NCBI GenBank assembly: GCA_902774395.1
Contig: CACYIK010000017.1
Coordinates: 1-54,337, forward strand
DNA length: 54,337 nucleotides
Source of the DNA: an uncultured Bacteroidota bacterium
Lineage (GTDB): Bacteria > Bacteroidota > Bacteroidia > Bacteroidales > P3
Reading direction: 5' to 3'
The position numbers and the translations under genes are program-made. The stretch's first letter is position 1. Every line of letters begins with the position of its first letter. Below the pieces are notes generated by a model. That model did no database searches. It saw nothing but the letters and a program-made list of their open reading frames with translations, and was not told the DNA's origin. Positions 14,324 to 21,299 of the stretch are shown here, piece by piece.

Positions 14324-15982
14324 CTCGCCATAGAGGTCGTGTGTCTCGGCCGCAGTGATGCGCACCTTAGTAAATTGAGAATTTGCTCCACTGCGGTCGC
14401 AGGCCGTGTCTCCGTTGGAGCCAGGCAGGAGAATGGAGAATTGAGAATTATCGTTTGCGCAAGCCGAATTTTCAATTTTCAATTTTAAATTTTCAATTGG
14501 TATAAGTACTTCGTCGTCGACCTCGGGACTGTCGTATTGTGTGCGGCCGACGAGGTAGTCGCCTTCCATTCTATCTATTAATACATCGTAGGTGTGGCCT
14601 ACGCGGGCGAGGTTTTTCTCGAGGGATATCTGCTCTTGTAGTTCCATGAGCTCGGCCACGCGACGTTCTTTCTCTTCCTGCGGCACGTCGTCGGGGAGGT
14701 CGTAGGCTGCGGTGCCTTCTTCGGGCGAGTAGGCGAAGCAGCCCATGCGGTCGAAACGTGCGGTGCGGACGAACTCCTTGAGTTCCTCGAATTCCTCGCG
14801 GGTCTCGCCGGGGTAGCCGACGATGAGGGTGGTGCGCACGGCGACATCAGGCAGTTCGCGGCGGAAGTGGTCGAGCAGTCGGAGGGTGCCCTCGCGGTCG
14901 ATGCCGCGTTGCATGGAGGTGAGGATGCGGGTGTTGATATGCTGTAGGGGTATGTCGATGTAGTTGCAGATGTTGGGATGGCGGCGGATGACGTCGATGG
15001 CGTCGAGGGGGAAGGAGGAGGGGTAGGTGTAGTGGAGGCGGATCCAGGGGAGTGATGAATGATGAGTGATGAGTGATGAATGATGAGTGATGAGTGATGA
15101 ATGATGAGTGATGAGTGATGAGTGATGAGTGGGGGGGAGGGAGACTTCGGTGGCGAGGCGTTCGAGGAGGGTGCCAAGCATGCGTTTGCCGTAGAGGTCA
15201 AGTCCGTAGTAGGTGGTGTCCTGTGCGATAATGATGAGCTCTTTCACGCCGTCGGCTACCATGCGCTTGGCTTCGTCGACGATGTCGTCGATGGGACGCG
15301 ACACATGTTTTCCGCGTATCAGCGGTATGGCGCAGTAGGAGCATGTGCGGTTGCAGCCTTCGCTGATCTTCAGGTAGGCGTAATGCTTGGGGGTGGACTG
15401 TATGCGCTCGGCCTCGAGGCAGTCGTGGTACTCTGCCTCCAGCGACCTGACCAACTCACCCCATTGGTGCACACCGTAGAAGGCGTCGATCTCAGGCAGC
15501 TCTTCGCGCAGCTCTTTCTCGTAGCGCTGGATAAGGCATCCGACAGCTATCAGACGGCTCTTCTTGCGGCTACGCTTTTTGAGGGCTATCTGCTCGAGGA
15601 GCACGTTGATGGACTCCTCTTTGGCGTCGCCGATGAAGCCGCAGGTGTTGACGATGACGATGTCGAAATGATTGCTTTGCTCCACTGCGGTCGCAGGCCG
15701 TGTCTCCCTTGGAGCCAGGCAGGATTGCTTTTTCGCTAATTGATTTATTTCAGCGGTGCTCAAGGCCGCTCCCTGGCGGTCGGGTAGGATTGTCTGATTT
15801 TTCGCTGGATTTGATTTTATTTCAGCGGTGCTCAAAGCCGTTCCCTTGCGGTCAGGCAGGCTTGAGTGGGTGGGTTGGCCGTCGAAAAAGATTTCGAAGC
15901 CAGCCTTGCGCAGATGGCCAGCGATATGCTCACTGTCGACGATATTCTTGCTGCAGCCTAAGGTTATTATGTTAATTTTCAA
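14315..15982 (-). CDS. rimO: ribosomal protein uS12 methylthiotransferase RimO, with repeat-derived insertions
   Basis: The product is 555 residues, against about 430-440 usual for the family. The MTTase N-terminal Cys ligands (LGCSKN, VNTCGF, VGCLIQ) and the radical-SAM cluster CNRTCSYC are all intact, and a TRAM-like end is present, so the enzyme should add the methylthio group to Asp88 of ribosomal protein S12. Three extra stretches account for the length. Residues about 40-103 are made of related 48- to 65-bp repeats. A THHSSLI repeat near residues 285-312 comes from 11 heptamers. The region near residues 490-540 contains AATTTTC heptamers and another copy of the 48-bp repeat. It lies 43 bp after ftsY. 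All insertions are in frame. Confidence 0.93.
   Translation of the reverse strand: MKINIITLGCSKNIVDSEHIAGHLRKAGFEIFFDGQPTHSSLPDRKGTALSTAEIKSNPAKNQTILPDRQGAALSTAEINQLAKKQSCLAPRETRPATAVEQSNHFDIVIVNTCGFIGDAKEESINVLLEQIALKKRSRKKSRLIAVGCLIQRYEKELREELPEIDAFYGVHQWGELVRSLEAEYHDCLEAERIQSTPKHYAYLKISEGCNRTCSYCAIPLIRGKHVSRPIDDIVDEAKRMVADGVKELIIIAQDTTYYGLDLYGKRMLGTLLERLATEVSLPPTHHSSLITHHSSLITHHSSLITHHSSLPWIRLHYTYPSSFPLDAIDVIRRHPNICNYIDIPLQHINTRILTSMQRGIDREGTLRLLDHFRRELPDVAVRTTLIVGYPGETREEFEELKEFVRTARFDRMGCFAYSPEEGTAAYDLPDDVPQEEKERRVAELMELQEQISLEKNLARVGHTYDVLIDRMEGDYLVGRTQYDSPEVDDEVLIPIENLKLKIENSACANDNSQFSILLPGSNGDTACDRSGANSQFTKVRITAAETHDLYGELV
14383..14430. repeat. 48-bp dispersed repeat copy in rimO 3' part
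   Basis: TTGCTCCACTGCGGTCGCAG and the following bases match 15677-15724 at 47 of 48 positions in the same orientation. The two copies are read in different frames of rimO, so they are not a duplicated protein motif. Confidence 0.9.
14467..14499. repeat. AATTTTC heptamer array in rimO
   Basis: About four imperfect 7-bp units of ATTTTCA type are translated on the minus strand as a charged IENLKLKIEN stretch. Confidence 0.75.
15052..15128. repeat. 11-copy heptamer array inside rimO
   Basis: Eleven perfect-length 7-bp units, GTGATGA or ATGATGA, lie in the coding region. Three units make 21 bp, so the protein shows a 7-residue SSLITHH repeat. Gain or loss of any number not divisible by three would shift the frame. 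Confidence 0.95.
15677..15864. repeat. three related 48- to 67-bp repeats in rimO 5' part
   Basis: A near-perfect copy of the repeat at 14383-14430 (15677-15724) is followed by two diverged relatives (15731-15793 and 15798-15864). Both relatives share TTCGCT, ATTTCAGCGGTGCTCAA, CCCT..GCGGTC and a GGCAGG/GGTAGG end. Together they encode the extra N-terminal residues of RimO. Confidence 0.85.
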
Positions 15983-15993
15983 TGCGCAGGATG

Positions 15994-16035
15994 ATTTTCA
16001 ATTTTCAATTTTCAATTCTCAATTTTTAATTTTCG
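15994..16035. repeat. heptamer array covering ftsY stop codon
   Basis: Six units of ATTTTCA type occupy the ftsY-rimO gap and continue into the last codons and stop of ftsY (16026-16028). Confidence 0.85.
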
Positions 16036-16988
16036 AAGAGTGAGTTGACGAAGTCGGTGGGGTTGAAGAGTTGGAGGTCGGTCATCTTCTCGCCGAGGCC
16101 GATGTAGCGGACGGGGATGTGGAACTGGTCGGAGATGCCGATGATGACGCCGCCCTTGGCAGTGCCGTCGAGTTTGGTGAGTGCGAGGGCATTGACGTCG
16201 GTGGCCTGGGTGAACTGGCGCGCCTGTTCGACGGCGTTCTGGCCTGTGGAGGCGTCGAGGACGAGGAGCACCTCGTGGGGCGCGTCGGGGACGAGTTTCT
16301 GCATGACACGCCGTATCTTGGAGAGCTCGTTCATGAGGCCCACCTTGTTGTGGAGACGTCCGGCGGTGTCGATGATGACGACGTCGGAGTCCTTGGCGAG
16401 TGCCGACTGGAGGGTGTCGAAGGCCACGGAGGCGGGGTCGGCGCCCATGCCCTGCTGGACGATGGGTACGTCGACACGCTCGGCCCAGAGCATGAGCTGC
16501 TCGACGGCAGCGGCACGGAAGGTGTCGGCGGCGCCGAGGATGACGCTTTTGCCGGCGGCCTTGTAACGGTAGGCCAGCTTGGCGATGGTGGTGGTCTTGC
16601 CTACACCGTTGACGCCCACGACGAGGATGACATAAGGCTTCTTGGGCATGGGGGCGTTGAAGTCGGCAGGGAACTGCGAGTTGTCCTGCCGCAGCAGCTG
16701 CGCCACCTCGGCCTTGAGGACGGAATTGAGTTCGTTGGTGGAGATATAACGGTCGCGTTTGATACGTTCCTGCAGGTGCTCGATGATTTTGAGCGTGGTG
16801 TCGACACCCACGTCGGAGGTCACGAGGGTCTCCTCGAGGTTGTCGAGTACTTCGTCGTCGACGGTCGACTTGCCGATGATGCTCTTGGTGAGCTTCTGGA
16901 AGAGGGAGGTCTTGGTTTTCTCCAGTCCCTGGTCGAGGGTCTGTTTCTCCTCTTCTTTACTTTTGCGAATGAAATCAAAAAGGCCCAT
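16026..16988 (-). CDS. ftsY: signal recognition particle receptor FtsY
   Basis: The product is 320 residues, typical of the short FtsY of this phylum that lacks a long acidic A domain. GTPase motifs are in order: GVNGVGKTTT at 125-134 (G1), DTFRAA, DTAGRL at about 207-212 (G3) and TKLDGTAKGG (G4 with closing loop). FtsY docks SRP-ribosome complexes at the inner membrane. It sits in a leftward series with the thioredoxin-like gene upstream and rimO downstream, and the ftsY-rimO pairing is common in Bacteroidota. Heptamer arrays flank both ends of the gene. Confidence 0.97.
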   Translation of the reverse strand: MGLFDFIRKSKEEEKQTLDQGLEKTKTSLFQKLTKSIIGKSTVDDEVLDNLEETLVTSDVGVDTTLKIIEHLQERIKRDRYISTNELNSVLKAEVAQLLRQDNSQFPADFNAPMPKKPYVILVVGVNGVGKTTTIAKLAYRYKAAGKSVILGAADTFRAAAVEQLMLWAERVDVPIVQQGMGADPASVAFDTLQSALAKDSDVVIIDTAGRLHNKVGLMNELSKIRRVMQKLVPDAPHEVLLVLDASTGQNAVEQARQFTQATDVNALALTKLDGTAKGGVIIGISDQFHIPVRYIGLGEKMTDLQLFNPTDFVNSLFEN

Positions 16989-17001
16989 GGCGGTATGTAA
17001 C

Positions 17002-17043
17002 GGTTAATGGTTAATGATTAACGATTAATGATTAACGATTAGT
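17002..17043. repeat. heptamer array between ftsY and thioredoxin-like gene
   Basis: Six 7-bp units (GGTTAAT, GATTAAC, GATTAAT) include the stop codon of the upstream gene (17039-17041). The sequence differs from neighbouring arrays, but the period is the same. Confidence 0.9.
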
Positions 17044-17596
17044 CTTTGAGGGCTTTGTCCATGGCGGGACGGATGTCCTTGTCGAAGATTTTCTGGTAGC
17101 GGTCGAAGGCGTAGCGGTTGTAGTCGCCGTTGACGAAGTACCATAGGATGACGGTGAACTCCTTGGCGGTGGAGAATCCCGGGATGGTCTGGAGTACGGA
17201 GCCGTCGGCTTTGACGAGTGCGAAAGAGGGATAGCCCTGCAGTCCGCGAGCGAACTCGTGGGTGCGGTTGCGGCCGGAGTTGACGGGGTGGTAGGTCTTG
17301 CCGAACCAGGTGAAGGTGTTGCTGCCTTCGGCGTTGAACTTCACGGGGTAGAAGTAACGGTTGAGGATTTTTGCCACCGTGGGGTCGGAGAAGGTCTCGC
17401 GGTCCATCTTCTTGCAGTAGCCGCACCAGGAGGTGTAGAAGTCGATGAAGTACATCTTGGTGCCTATCTTGGCATTGGCAGCCTCCTCGATGGTGTGCCA
17501 GGTCACCTGGGAGTGAACGGAATTGAAAATTGAAAATTGAAAATTGAAAATTAGGCTGATGCAAATTATTTTGCACAGTCTGAAATAATTCTTCAT
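17039..17596 (-). CDS. secreted thioredoxin-like protein
   Basis: The product is 185 residues from ATG 17596 (MKNYFRLCKI), which places a signal peptide at residues 1-30. An alternative ATG at 17635 overlaps the preceding stop and would add 13 charged residues. A thioredoxin fold with active-site SWCGYCKKM (Cys58 and Cys61) follows, so a periplasmic disulfide oxidoreductase is likely. The hydrophobic core of the signal peptide (IFNFQFSIFN) is encoded by a heptamer array. It lies 28 bp after the SpoIID-like gene in the leftward operon. Confidence 0.85.
   Translation of the reverse strand: MKNYFRLCKIICISLIFNFQFSIFNSVHSQVTWHTIEEAANAKIGTKMYFIDFYTSWCGYCKKMDRETFSDPTVAKILNRYFYPVKFNAEGSNTFTWFGKTYHPVNSGRNRTHEFARGLQGYPSFALVKADGSVLQTIPGFSTAKEFTVILWYFVNGDYNRYAFDRYQKIFDKDIRPAMDKALKD
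17521..17548. repeat. heptamer array encoding a signal peptide
   Basis: Four AATTGAA units on the plus strand give AATTTTC units on the coding strand, read as the NFQFSIF core of the thioredoxin-like protein's leader. Confidence 0.9.
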
Positions 17597-17621
17597 TCTT
17601 AATTCTTTATTCTTAATTTTT
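17594..17621. repeat. heptamer array at start of thioredoxin-like gene
   Basis: Four imperfect CATTCTT / AATTCTT / TATTCTT units lie between the two genes and reach into the start codon at 17594-17596, placing the ribosome-binding region inside the repeat. Confidence 0.75.
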
Positions 17622-17624
17622 CTT

Positions 17625-18950
17625 TTACCATTCATATTGCCAGTCTTTTTCGTTGTCTTGTTCGGATTCGTTGTATATCTCCTCGCGTTCTTCGCGGTCG
17701 CTGAGGCGGAAGAGGCGTCCGAGCCAGTCGTTTTTGCGCGAGGTCTTTTTCGAGGTGCGTTTGCTGTCTTCGTCGATGATTTGTGTGATGCGGTCGATGT
17801 ACTGTTCGACATAGTTGCGGTTGGCGAAGGGGTCGTGGTGCAGCACGGCGCCGGTGTAGTAGTGGTAGAGGATGCTGTCGTAGGGTATGCCGAGGGATAC
17901 CATGCGGATGGCGCCCTCTTGGGAGAGGCCCACGCCGTGGCCGTAGCCGTGGCCGTGGAGGACGACGCTGTTGGTGGCGGAGTCGAGGGAGACGGAGAAG
18001 AAGGTGGACTTGAGTTGCAGGTCGACACGTATGCGTGTCAGGGGGATGCCGAGGAGGCGCACCTTGCGGTGCTCCTGTGAGAAGGTGAGGAGGCTGTCGC
18101 GCAGGGCGCTGTCGCGGGTGTCGATTTTATGGGTGCGGGAGAAGTAGTTGAGCCAGCGGTCGACGGGTATGTTCTTGACCCAGTCGGTCTGCCGCATGCC
18201 GAAGGAGAAGGTGTCGGTGACGGAGCGCAGGTAGGGCAGCGCCGAACGCCAGACATCTTCTGAGTTGGCGGTCTCGCCGCCGGAGTTGGAGTGGAAGGGG
18301 GTCTCGATGAGGTTGCCGTCGGCATCGACGAGGGTCTCGCCGCTGCTCTCGATGGCGCCGAGCATGATGTCGGGTCGTATGCAGCGGTTGAGGTAGGCCT
18401 GGCAGTGGACGTGGTCGCAGAAGTTGTAGCCGTCGGCAGCATGTTTGGCGAGGTTACGCAGCGCCCAGGTTCGCGAGATGATGGCCTGGATGCGGAAGAT
18501 GTCGGTCTGGTTGCCGTAGATCTCGCTCTGTACCACGCCGGCGATATAGGTCTCGAACTCGACGTCGTTGACGATGAGCAGTCCGCCGGACAGGGGTGTG
18601 ACCTCCAGGTTGCCCTCATAGGTGCGCTGCTTGCAGTTGGCAGGATTGAGGCAGAGGATGCAGGCGGTGTCGACGGCCTCGAGGCGTATGGACCGGTAGG
18701 TGCCGTAGTCGATGTCGTTGACGTTCAGATGCAGCTTCTTGCCGTCGGGACGGATGATCACAGAGCGACCTTCGCCGAGCATATCTTCGATGAGGGTGGT
18801 ATCGTCGGCATAGAGGTTGTAGTTGCCCAGGTCGAAGGAGATGTTGAGTGTCTTGACGGTGTTGGAGGAGAAGAGGCGTACGCGCACCCTGTCGGCGTGT
18901 GCGACACCGGCGAGGAGTAGGAGGAGTAGTATGGAGGTGAGTCGTTTCAT
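17625..18950 (-). CDS. SpoIID/LytB domain protein
   Basis: The product is 441 residues from ATG 18950 (MKRLTSILLL), with a clear signal peptide. Family motifs include AGVVQSEIYGN (with the likely catalytic Glu), IISRTWALRN, HSNSGGET and HGHGYGHGVGLSQEGA. SpoIID proteins are lytic transglycosylases acting on denuded glycan strands in sporulating Firmicutes. In non-sporulating Bacteroidota the role is presumably cell-wall remodelling. The start overlaps the preceding lpxB frame by 4 bp (ATGA), indicating coupling. The charged C-terminal tail after residue about 400 is specific to this protein. Confidence 0.9.
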   Translation of the reverse strand: MKRLTSILLLLLLAGVAHADRVRVRLFSSNTVKTLNISFDLGNYNLYADDTTLIEDMLGEGRSVIIRPDGKKLHLNVNDIDYGTYRSIRLEAVDTACILCLNPANCKQRTYEGNLEVTPLSGGLLIVNDVEFETYIAGVVQSEIYGNQTDIFRIQAIISRTWALRNLAKHAADGYNFCDHVHCQAYLNRCIRPDIMLGAIESSGETLVDADGNLIETPFHSNSGGETANSEDVWRSALPYLRSVTDTFSFGMRQTDWVKNIPVDRWLNYFSRTHKIDTRDSALRDSLLTFSQEHRKVRLLGIPLTRIRVDLQLKSTFFSVSLDSATNSVVLHGHGYGHGVGLSQEGAIRMVSLGIPYDSILYHYYTGAVLHHDPFANRNYVEQYIDRITQIIDEDSKRTSKKTSRKNDWLGRLFRLSDREEREEIYNESEQDNEKDWQYEW

Positions 18951-19717
18951 TTTTCGGTGTGAGAAGAGATGAGGTGGATGATGGCTTCGGCCACGCGGTT
19001 GCTGGCATTGGAGGCTCCCAGTGCCTGTTCGACACGATGGTAGCCTTCGAGCATGCGGTCGCGGTTGCCTTGGTCGGTGGTGATGAGTTGGAACTCCTGT
19101 TCGAGGCGGTCGTCGTTGAAGTCCTGTTGTAGCAGCTCGGTGACCACGTCGCTGTTGTCGATGAGGTTCACGAGGGCGATGTGGTTGATGCGTTTGCCTA
19201 CGAGTTTCTTGGCGATGGCGATGGAGATGGGGTTGGCTCGGTAGCAAACCACCTGAGGCACGTGGAAGAGTCCAGTCTCGAGGGTGGCGGTGCCGGAGCA
19301 TACCACGGCAGCATGAGCTTGGGAGAGGAGAGCGTAGGTCTGGTCGTAGGCGATGTTAAGTGATGAATGATGAGTGATGTGCGATGAATTGATTATTTTA
19401 TCGTAAAACTCGTTGCCGATGAGGCTCATGCCTGCTATGACGAACTGATACTCGGGATGGCGGTGTGCCAGGCGCACCATCGTGGGGAGGCTGTTCTTGA
19501 TTTCCTGTCGGCGGCTGCCGGGAAGGAGGGCGATGAGGGGTTTATTTAGTGATGAGTGATGAGTGATGAGTGATGAATCTGTTTCGTGATGAGTGATGAG
19601 TGATGAATCTGTTTCGTGATGAGTGATGAGTGATGAATCTGTTTCGGGATGAGTGATGAGTGATGAATCTGTTTCGTGATGAGTGAGAATCAGATCTCTT
19701 TTGGTTGATGACCTCAA
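18947..19717 (-). CDS. lpxB: lpxB C-terminal part, out of frame with the N-terminal part
   Basis: This frame carries the C-terminal half of lipid-A-disaccharide synthase, from KPLIALLPGSRRQEI through CSGTATLETG, PQVVCYRANP and a C-terminal helix. LpxB joins UDP-2,3-diacylglucosamine and lipid X in lipid A synthesis at the inner membrane. The first 55 codons here merely read through the tandem repeat and the end of the N-terminal frame, so ATG 19717 is probably not a real start. A second heptamer cluster (19360-19387) is translated in frame as INSSHITHHSSL. Its end overlaps the SpoIID-like gene by 4 bp. As sequenced, the protein would not be made as one chain. Confidence 0.85.
   Translation of the reverse strand: MRSSTKRDLILTHHETDSSLITHPETDSSLITHHETDSSLITHHETDSSLITHHSSLNKPLIALLPGSRRQEIKNSLPTMVRLAHRHPEYQFVIAGMSLIGNEFYDKIINSSHITHHSSLNIAYDQTYALLSQAHAAVVCSGTATLETGLFHVPQVVCYRANPISIAIAKKLVGKRINHIALVNLIDNSDVVTELLQQDFNDDRLEQEFQLITTDQGNRDRMLEGYHRVEQALGASNASNRVAEAIIHLISSHTEK
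19360..19387. repeat. four-heptamer array inside lpxB C-terminal part
   Basis: Units GTGATGA, ATGATGA, GTGATGT and GCGATGA are of the same type as the arrays in rimO and in the lpxB linker. Confidence 0.85.
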
Positions 19718-20207
19718 TGAGGGGGTGGCCGACGTAGGTGGCTTGTGGCAGGCTGTTCTTTGCGTAGAAGTCTTGCTCGAAGGGCAGGATGTAGCACAGC
19801 AGGTCGAGGTACTGGCGCATCCCTTTCAGACGTCCTTTTTTCCACGCCCACAGCTGTGGCGAGATGTAATGGATGGCCTTGAAGCCGTGTTCGTGGGCCC
19901 ATTTCTCAATCTTGAGGTTGAAGCCTGGGTAGTCGATACCAATCACAGCGTCGGGCTTCCAGTCCTGTATGTCGCGTTTGCAGAATCTGATGTTTCCCAG
20001 CACGGTACGCAGGTGCATGACGACTTCGACGAAGCCCATGATGGCGAGGTCGCGGATGTGGCGCACCGGTTCACCAGCTTCTCTCTTCATGGCGTCGCCG
20101 CCCCAGAAGCGGAACTGTGCCTCGGGGTCCTGCGAGCGCAGGGCCTTGATGAGGTTGGCGCCATAAAGGTCACCCGAGGCTTCGCCGGCTATGATGTAGT
20201 ACTTCAT
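19542..20207 (-). CDS. lpxB: lpxB N-terminal part, stops in tandem repeat
   Basis: This frame begins MKYYIIAGEASGDLYGANLI, the canonical LpxB start, and continues through the VIGIDYPGFNLKI, SPQLWAWKKGR and TYVGHPLIEVI motifs to residue about 170. It then reads through repeat-coded SSRNRFITHH units and ends at TAA 19542-19544. The remaining half lies one frame away. The difference between the two halves is 490 bp, so losing a single 7-bp unit (483 bp) would join them. The gene starts 6 bp after a small membrane-protein gene. A full-length enzyme would have about 420 residues, with the repeat as a linker. Confidence 0.88.
   Translation of the reverse strand: MKYYIIAGEASGDLYGANLIKALRSQDPEAQFRFWGGDAMKREAGEPVRHIRDLAIMGFVEVVMHLRTVLGNIRFCKRDIQDWKPDAVIGIDYPGFNLKIEKWAHEHGFKAIHYISPQLWAWKKGRLKGMRQYLDLLCYILPFEQDFYAKNSLPQATYVGHPLIEVINQKRSDSHSSRNRFITHHSSRNRFITHHSSRNRFITHHSSRNRFITHHSSLITK
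19549..19686. repeat. compound tandem repeat breaking lpxB: 30-bp units made of heptamers
   Basis: Four 30-bp units lie at 19561-19680, each made of three GTGATGA/GTGATGA-type heptamers plus ATCTGTTTC. The left end instead has four heptamers (19549-19576). That one extra unit accounts for the frame mismatch. The 30-bp period itself keeps frame, but the 7-bp sub-period does not. Confidence 0.95.
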
Positions 20208-20212
20208 TTTTA

Positions 20213-20234
20213 GTTAAGAGTTAAAAGTTAGTTG
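20213..20234. repeat. three-unit heptamer at end of small membrane-protein gene
   Basis: AGTTAAG, AGTTAAA and AGTTAGT lie across the stop codon and the gap to lpxB. Confidence 0.6.
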
Positions 20235-20507
20235 GTTTGTGCTGAAAAGGAGGTATATGAAGGCGATGAAGGTGATGAAGAGTATGACGAAGAGGGCTTT
20301 GGTGACGACGAGCTGCTGCCGTTTGATGTAGAGGCGCAGTATCAGGATGAAGGGGATGAAGACTCCGCCGTACCAGCTGAGGTGTGCAGTGATGGGCTCG
20401 CCAGCGATGTACAACCCTGCCGTCAGCAGCAGTGCTGTGACGACAATGGTACCCAGTCCTGCGACGAGAGCCACCGAGAGTTTGTCTTGAGAGAAGAAGC
20501 GTTTCAT
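20214..20507 (-). CDS. small membrane protein of unknown function
   Basis: The product is 97 residues with three likely membrane helices (about 11-32, 43-57 and 68-90) and no recognised domain. It starts MKRFFSQDKLSVALVAGLGT. It lies between surE (24 bp upstream) and lpxB (6 bp downstream) on the same strand, so it is co-transcribed and might support envelope assembly. Its 3' end touches a short AGTTAAG-type repeat. Confidence 0.7.
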   Translation of the reverse strand: MKRFFSQDKLSVALVAGLGTIVVTALLLTAGLYIAGEPITAHLSWYGGVFIPFILILRLYIKRQQLVVTKALFVILFITFIAFIYLLFSTNQLTFNS

Positions 20508-20531
20508 CCTTTTTGCGTTTTAGGTTTAAGA

Positions 20532-21299
20532 TTAGCTGTTGAACATGTGGTCCAGTTCGTGCAGGGCAGGGTAGTGGGTGAAGTCGGGATGGATGGGTAC
20601 CACCGAGACGTATCCGTGGTCGAGAGCCCAGACGTCGCTGGCCTCGGGCGGGTTATCGCAGACGAATTTGCCTGTCAGCCACCAGTAGGGCCGCCCTTGG
20701 GGGTCGGTGCGTTTCTCGAAGCTGTCGTGCCACATGGCGTGGGCCTCGTGGCAGACGCGGATGCCTTTGATTTCGTCGGCCGGCAGTCGCGGGATGTTGA
20801 CGTTGAGCGATATGCCCAGCGGCAGGCCGCCGCGTTCCAGCGTGGTGCCTATGATGTGGCGCACGAAAGGTATGCAGGGGGTGAAGTCGGCTTCGGGGTT
20901 GTGGTTGAGGAGCGAGAAGCCGATGGCGTCGATGCCGAGGGCTGACGCCTCGATGACGGCGCCCATGGTGCCGCTATACAGCACGTTGATGGAGCTGTTG
21001 CTGCCGTGGTTGATGCCGGAGAGCACCAGGTCGGGACGGCGGGGACAGAAGTATTCGACGGCCAGTTTCACGCTGTCGACGGGGGTGCCGTCGCAGCAGT
21101 AGACGCTGAGACCGGGGGCTTGCTTCACTTCGCGCACGCGCAGCGGTCGCGAGGAGGTGATGCTGTGGCTCATGCCTGAGGCATTGTATTCCGGTGCCAT
21201 CACCACCACGTCGCCAAACTCCATGGCCACCTCGTCGAGGGTACGGAGACCTTTGGCGGCGACGCCGTCATCGTTGGTGATAAGTATCAGGGGTTTCAT
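20532..21299 (-). CDS. surE: 5'/3'-nucleotidase SurE
   Basis: The product is 255 residues, the usual length. The metal-binding ILITNDDGVAAKG sequence (two Asp at residues 9-10) opens the protein, followed by APEYNASGMSHSIT, YCCDGTPVDSVK and LVLSGINHGSN. SurE is a metal-dependent phosphatase that dephosphorylates nucleoside monophosphates under stress. It overlaps the preceding DUF4340 gene by 4 bp (ATGA). surE next to lpxB is a frequent arrangement in Bacteroidota. Confidence 0.96.
   Translation of the reverse strand: MKPLILITNDDGVAAKGLRTLDEVAMEFGDVVVMAPEYNASGMSHSITSSRPLRVREVKQAPGLSVYCCDGTPVDSVKLAVEYFCPRRPDLVLSGINHGSNSSINVLYSGTMGAVIEASALGIDAIGFSLLNHNPEADFTPCIPFVRHIIGTTLERGGLPLGISLNVNIPRLPADEIKGIRVCHEAHAMWHDSFEKRTDPQGRPYWWLTGKFVCDNPPEASDVWALDHGYVSVVPIHPDFTHYPALHELDHMFNS

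Noticed and set aside
19561..19680. CRISPR-like array of 30-bp repeats
   Set aside because: The four units follow one another without spacers and are made of shorter 7-bp units inside a coding region, so this is a tandem repeat.
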